Assembly: GCA_033064195.1 (NCBI GenBank)
Contig: JARBJD010000036.1
Coordinates: 186,001-250,000, forward strand
Source of the DNA: Blattamonas nauphoetae
Lineage: Eukaryota; Preaxostyla; Oxymonadida
Direction: 5' to 3'
Length of the DNA stretch: 64,000 nucleotides
Both the position numbers and the translations under genes were made by a program. The notes below the pieces were generated by a model. It made no database searches, had not been told where the DNA came from, and saw only the letters and a list, made by a program, of their open reading frames with translations. This document shows, one piece after another, positions 63,171 to 64,000 of this stretch. Every line of letters begins with the position of its first letter. The stretch's first letter is position 1.

Positions 63171-64000
63171 ATGGACTCCCCTATCGTACCCACTTCCAGA
63201 ATCAGCCGATTTTCTTTTTATGACGACGACAAAGCATCTGATGATGACTCTGGGCAAGTCATCCAACTAAGAGACAGAACTCGCAACGTTTTAATGAAGA
63301 AAATGGATGACCACGATGAAAATTCGGAAATAGCCATACTTTCGAACATCGTTTCATTTCTTTTTTGGACAATTGCTTTTCTAGATTGATGAAACTGCGC
63401 AACAAGAACTCCTCCTTCTCTTACCATCATTAGACAAGAGCGATAATTCAGTCAAACTGAAGACACTAAAGGCTATATCAAAGATTGCCAGTTTCTTTTT
63501 CTTTCTTATTGCTCCAGATGAACACAGCAAGCTCTTCAGTGATTTCGCCCTTCGTCACAATCAAATTCCTCGATTCTCGTCCATGTTTATTGAAGAGGAA
63601 GATGAATCAATGCTCGTGTGTTTATTTAAATTCATTATTTTTTTCAGGAATCCCTCCTATATATCGTCTTAGCAGTGAGTTTGATTTTTCCATTCATTTG
63701 TATTGATTTAGCGACTGGAGATGCTGATACCGTTGAACCTCTCGTCTACTCTGGAACAGTTCCGAAGCTTATTGCAATTTATTCTTCACAAAACCTTCCT
63801 TTTGCAAGAATAGTCTGTTTCTCCTTTTCAATGGATTTCATCTTTTCTAAAGGCCATAGAATGTCTAAAGAATATCTGTCTCGAAAATGTCGAACTTCGT
63901 CTTTTTCTCTGTAAGCACAACTTCATTGAAGCAATTTTCAAGGTCATGGATTCCATCTCAGCCATCCGCCAACACCATCTCCATCCAGTCTTCAACCACC
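63171..64000 (+). CDS. Armadillo-repeat protein, importin-alpha-like, 3' partial
   Basis: Six exons visible (63171-63350, 63385-63490, 63518-63615, 63648-63678, 63712-63812, 63853 to the window end), introns 34, 27, 32, 33 and 40 nt, all in frame; the gene runs off the window. After an acidic/basic leader (SRISRFSFYDDDKASDDDSG, RTRNVLMKK) come armadillo-like helices: QELLLLLPSLDKSDNSVKLK, ESLLYIVLAVTTGDADTVEPL, VYSGTVPKLIAIYSSQNLPFA, IECLKNICLENVELRLFLC. The (V)YSGxVPxLIxI pattern is that of importin-alpha ARM repeats. A classical IBB domain is not obvious, so a diverged importin alpha or another ARM protein is possible. Confidence 0.6.

Noticed and set aside
1-64000. Transposons, virus-like elements, CRISPR arrays, rRNA
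   Set aside because: No reverse transcriptase, transposase, integrase, capsid-like protein, terminal repeats or spaced direct repeats were recognised in any frame.

Overview
The window looks like nuclear DNA of a flagellated, intron-rich protist with a compact genome. All three standard stop codons end genes, so the code is standard. I rebuilt about 84 introns by splicing conserved proteins in frame; they are mostly 27-70 nt (longest 134). Axonemal, basal-body and ciliary genes (ARL13B, Chibby-like, LRRC23, CCDC180-like, LRRCC1-like) show that the cell has a flagellum. Together with a beta-helix surface protein like the large families of metamonads, the best guess is a metamonad of the oxymonad/Preaxostyla type. 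That placement is inference, not proof.

Layout. 0-10.3 kb: end of a beta-helix surface protein, a two-RRM protein, a duplicated four-span membrane protein, an amino-acid permease, an unknown protein and chaperonin CCT7. 10.4-19.1 kb: a SKP1-like/F-box/LRR/DUSP fusion, the checkpoint protein MAD1, the Chibby-like and ARL13B genes, and PUS3. 19.2-36.7 kb: a large coiled-coil protein, an F-box/RCC1-like protein, MNAT1, a PUL-domain protein, a CCDC180-like giant, a SCYL pseudokinase and an LRR/coiled-coil centrosomal-type protein. 36.7-54.1 kb: TSR1, a chagasin-type protease inhibitor, RGP1, a RETSAT/CRTISO-type oxidoreductase, an FG nucleoporin head-to-head with NUP160, the spliceosomal cyclophilin PPIL4 and the deadenylase TOE1. 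54.2-64 kb: TBCB, an LRR protein, Derlin, DDX6/DHH1, 4EHP, LRRC23 and the start of an armadillo (importin-alpha-like) gene.

Genes alternate strands and are packed tightly. Six or seven divergent pairs have only 38-66 bp between start codons, so these must be minimal shared promoters. Functional neighbours include the FG-Nup/NUP160 pair, the Chibby/ARL13B pair, and DDX6 beside 4EHP, with TOE1 nearby (mRNA silencing and 3'-end processing).

I saw no transposon, virus-like element, CRISPR array, rRNA or convincing tRNA. Exon borders are inferred by eye from GT..AG sites, reading frame and family conservation; transcripts would be needed to confirm them.
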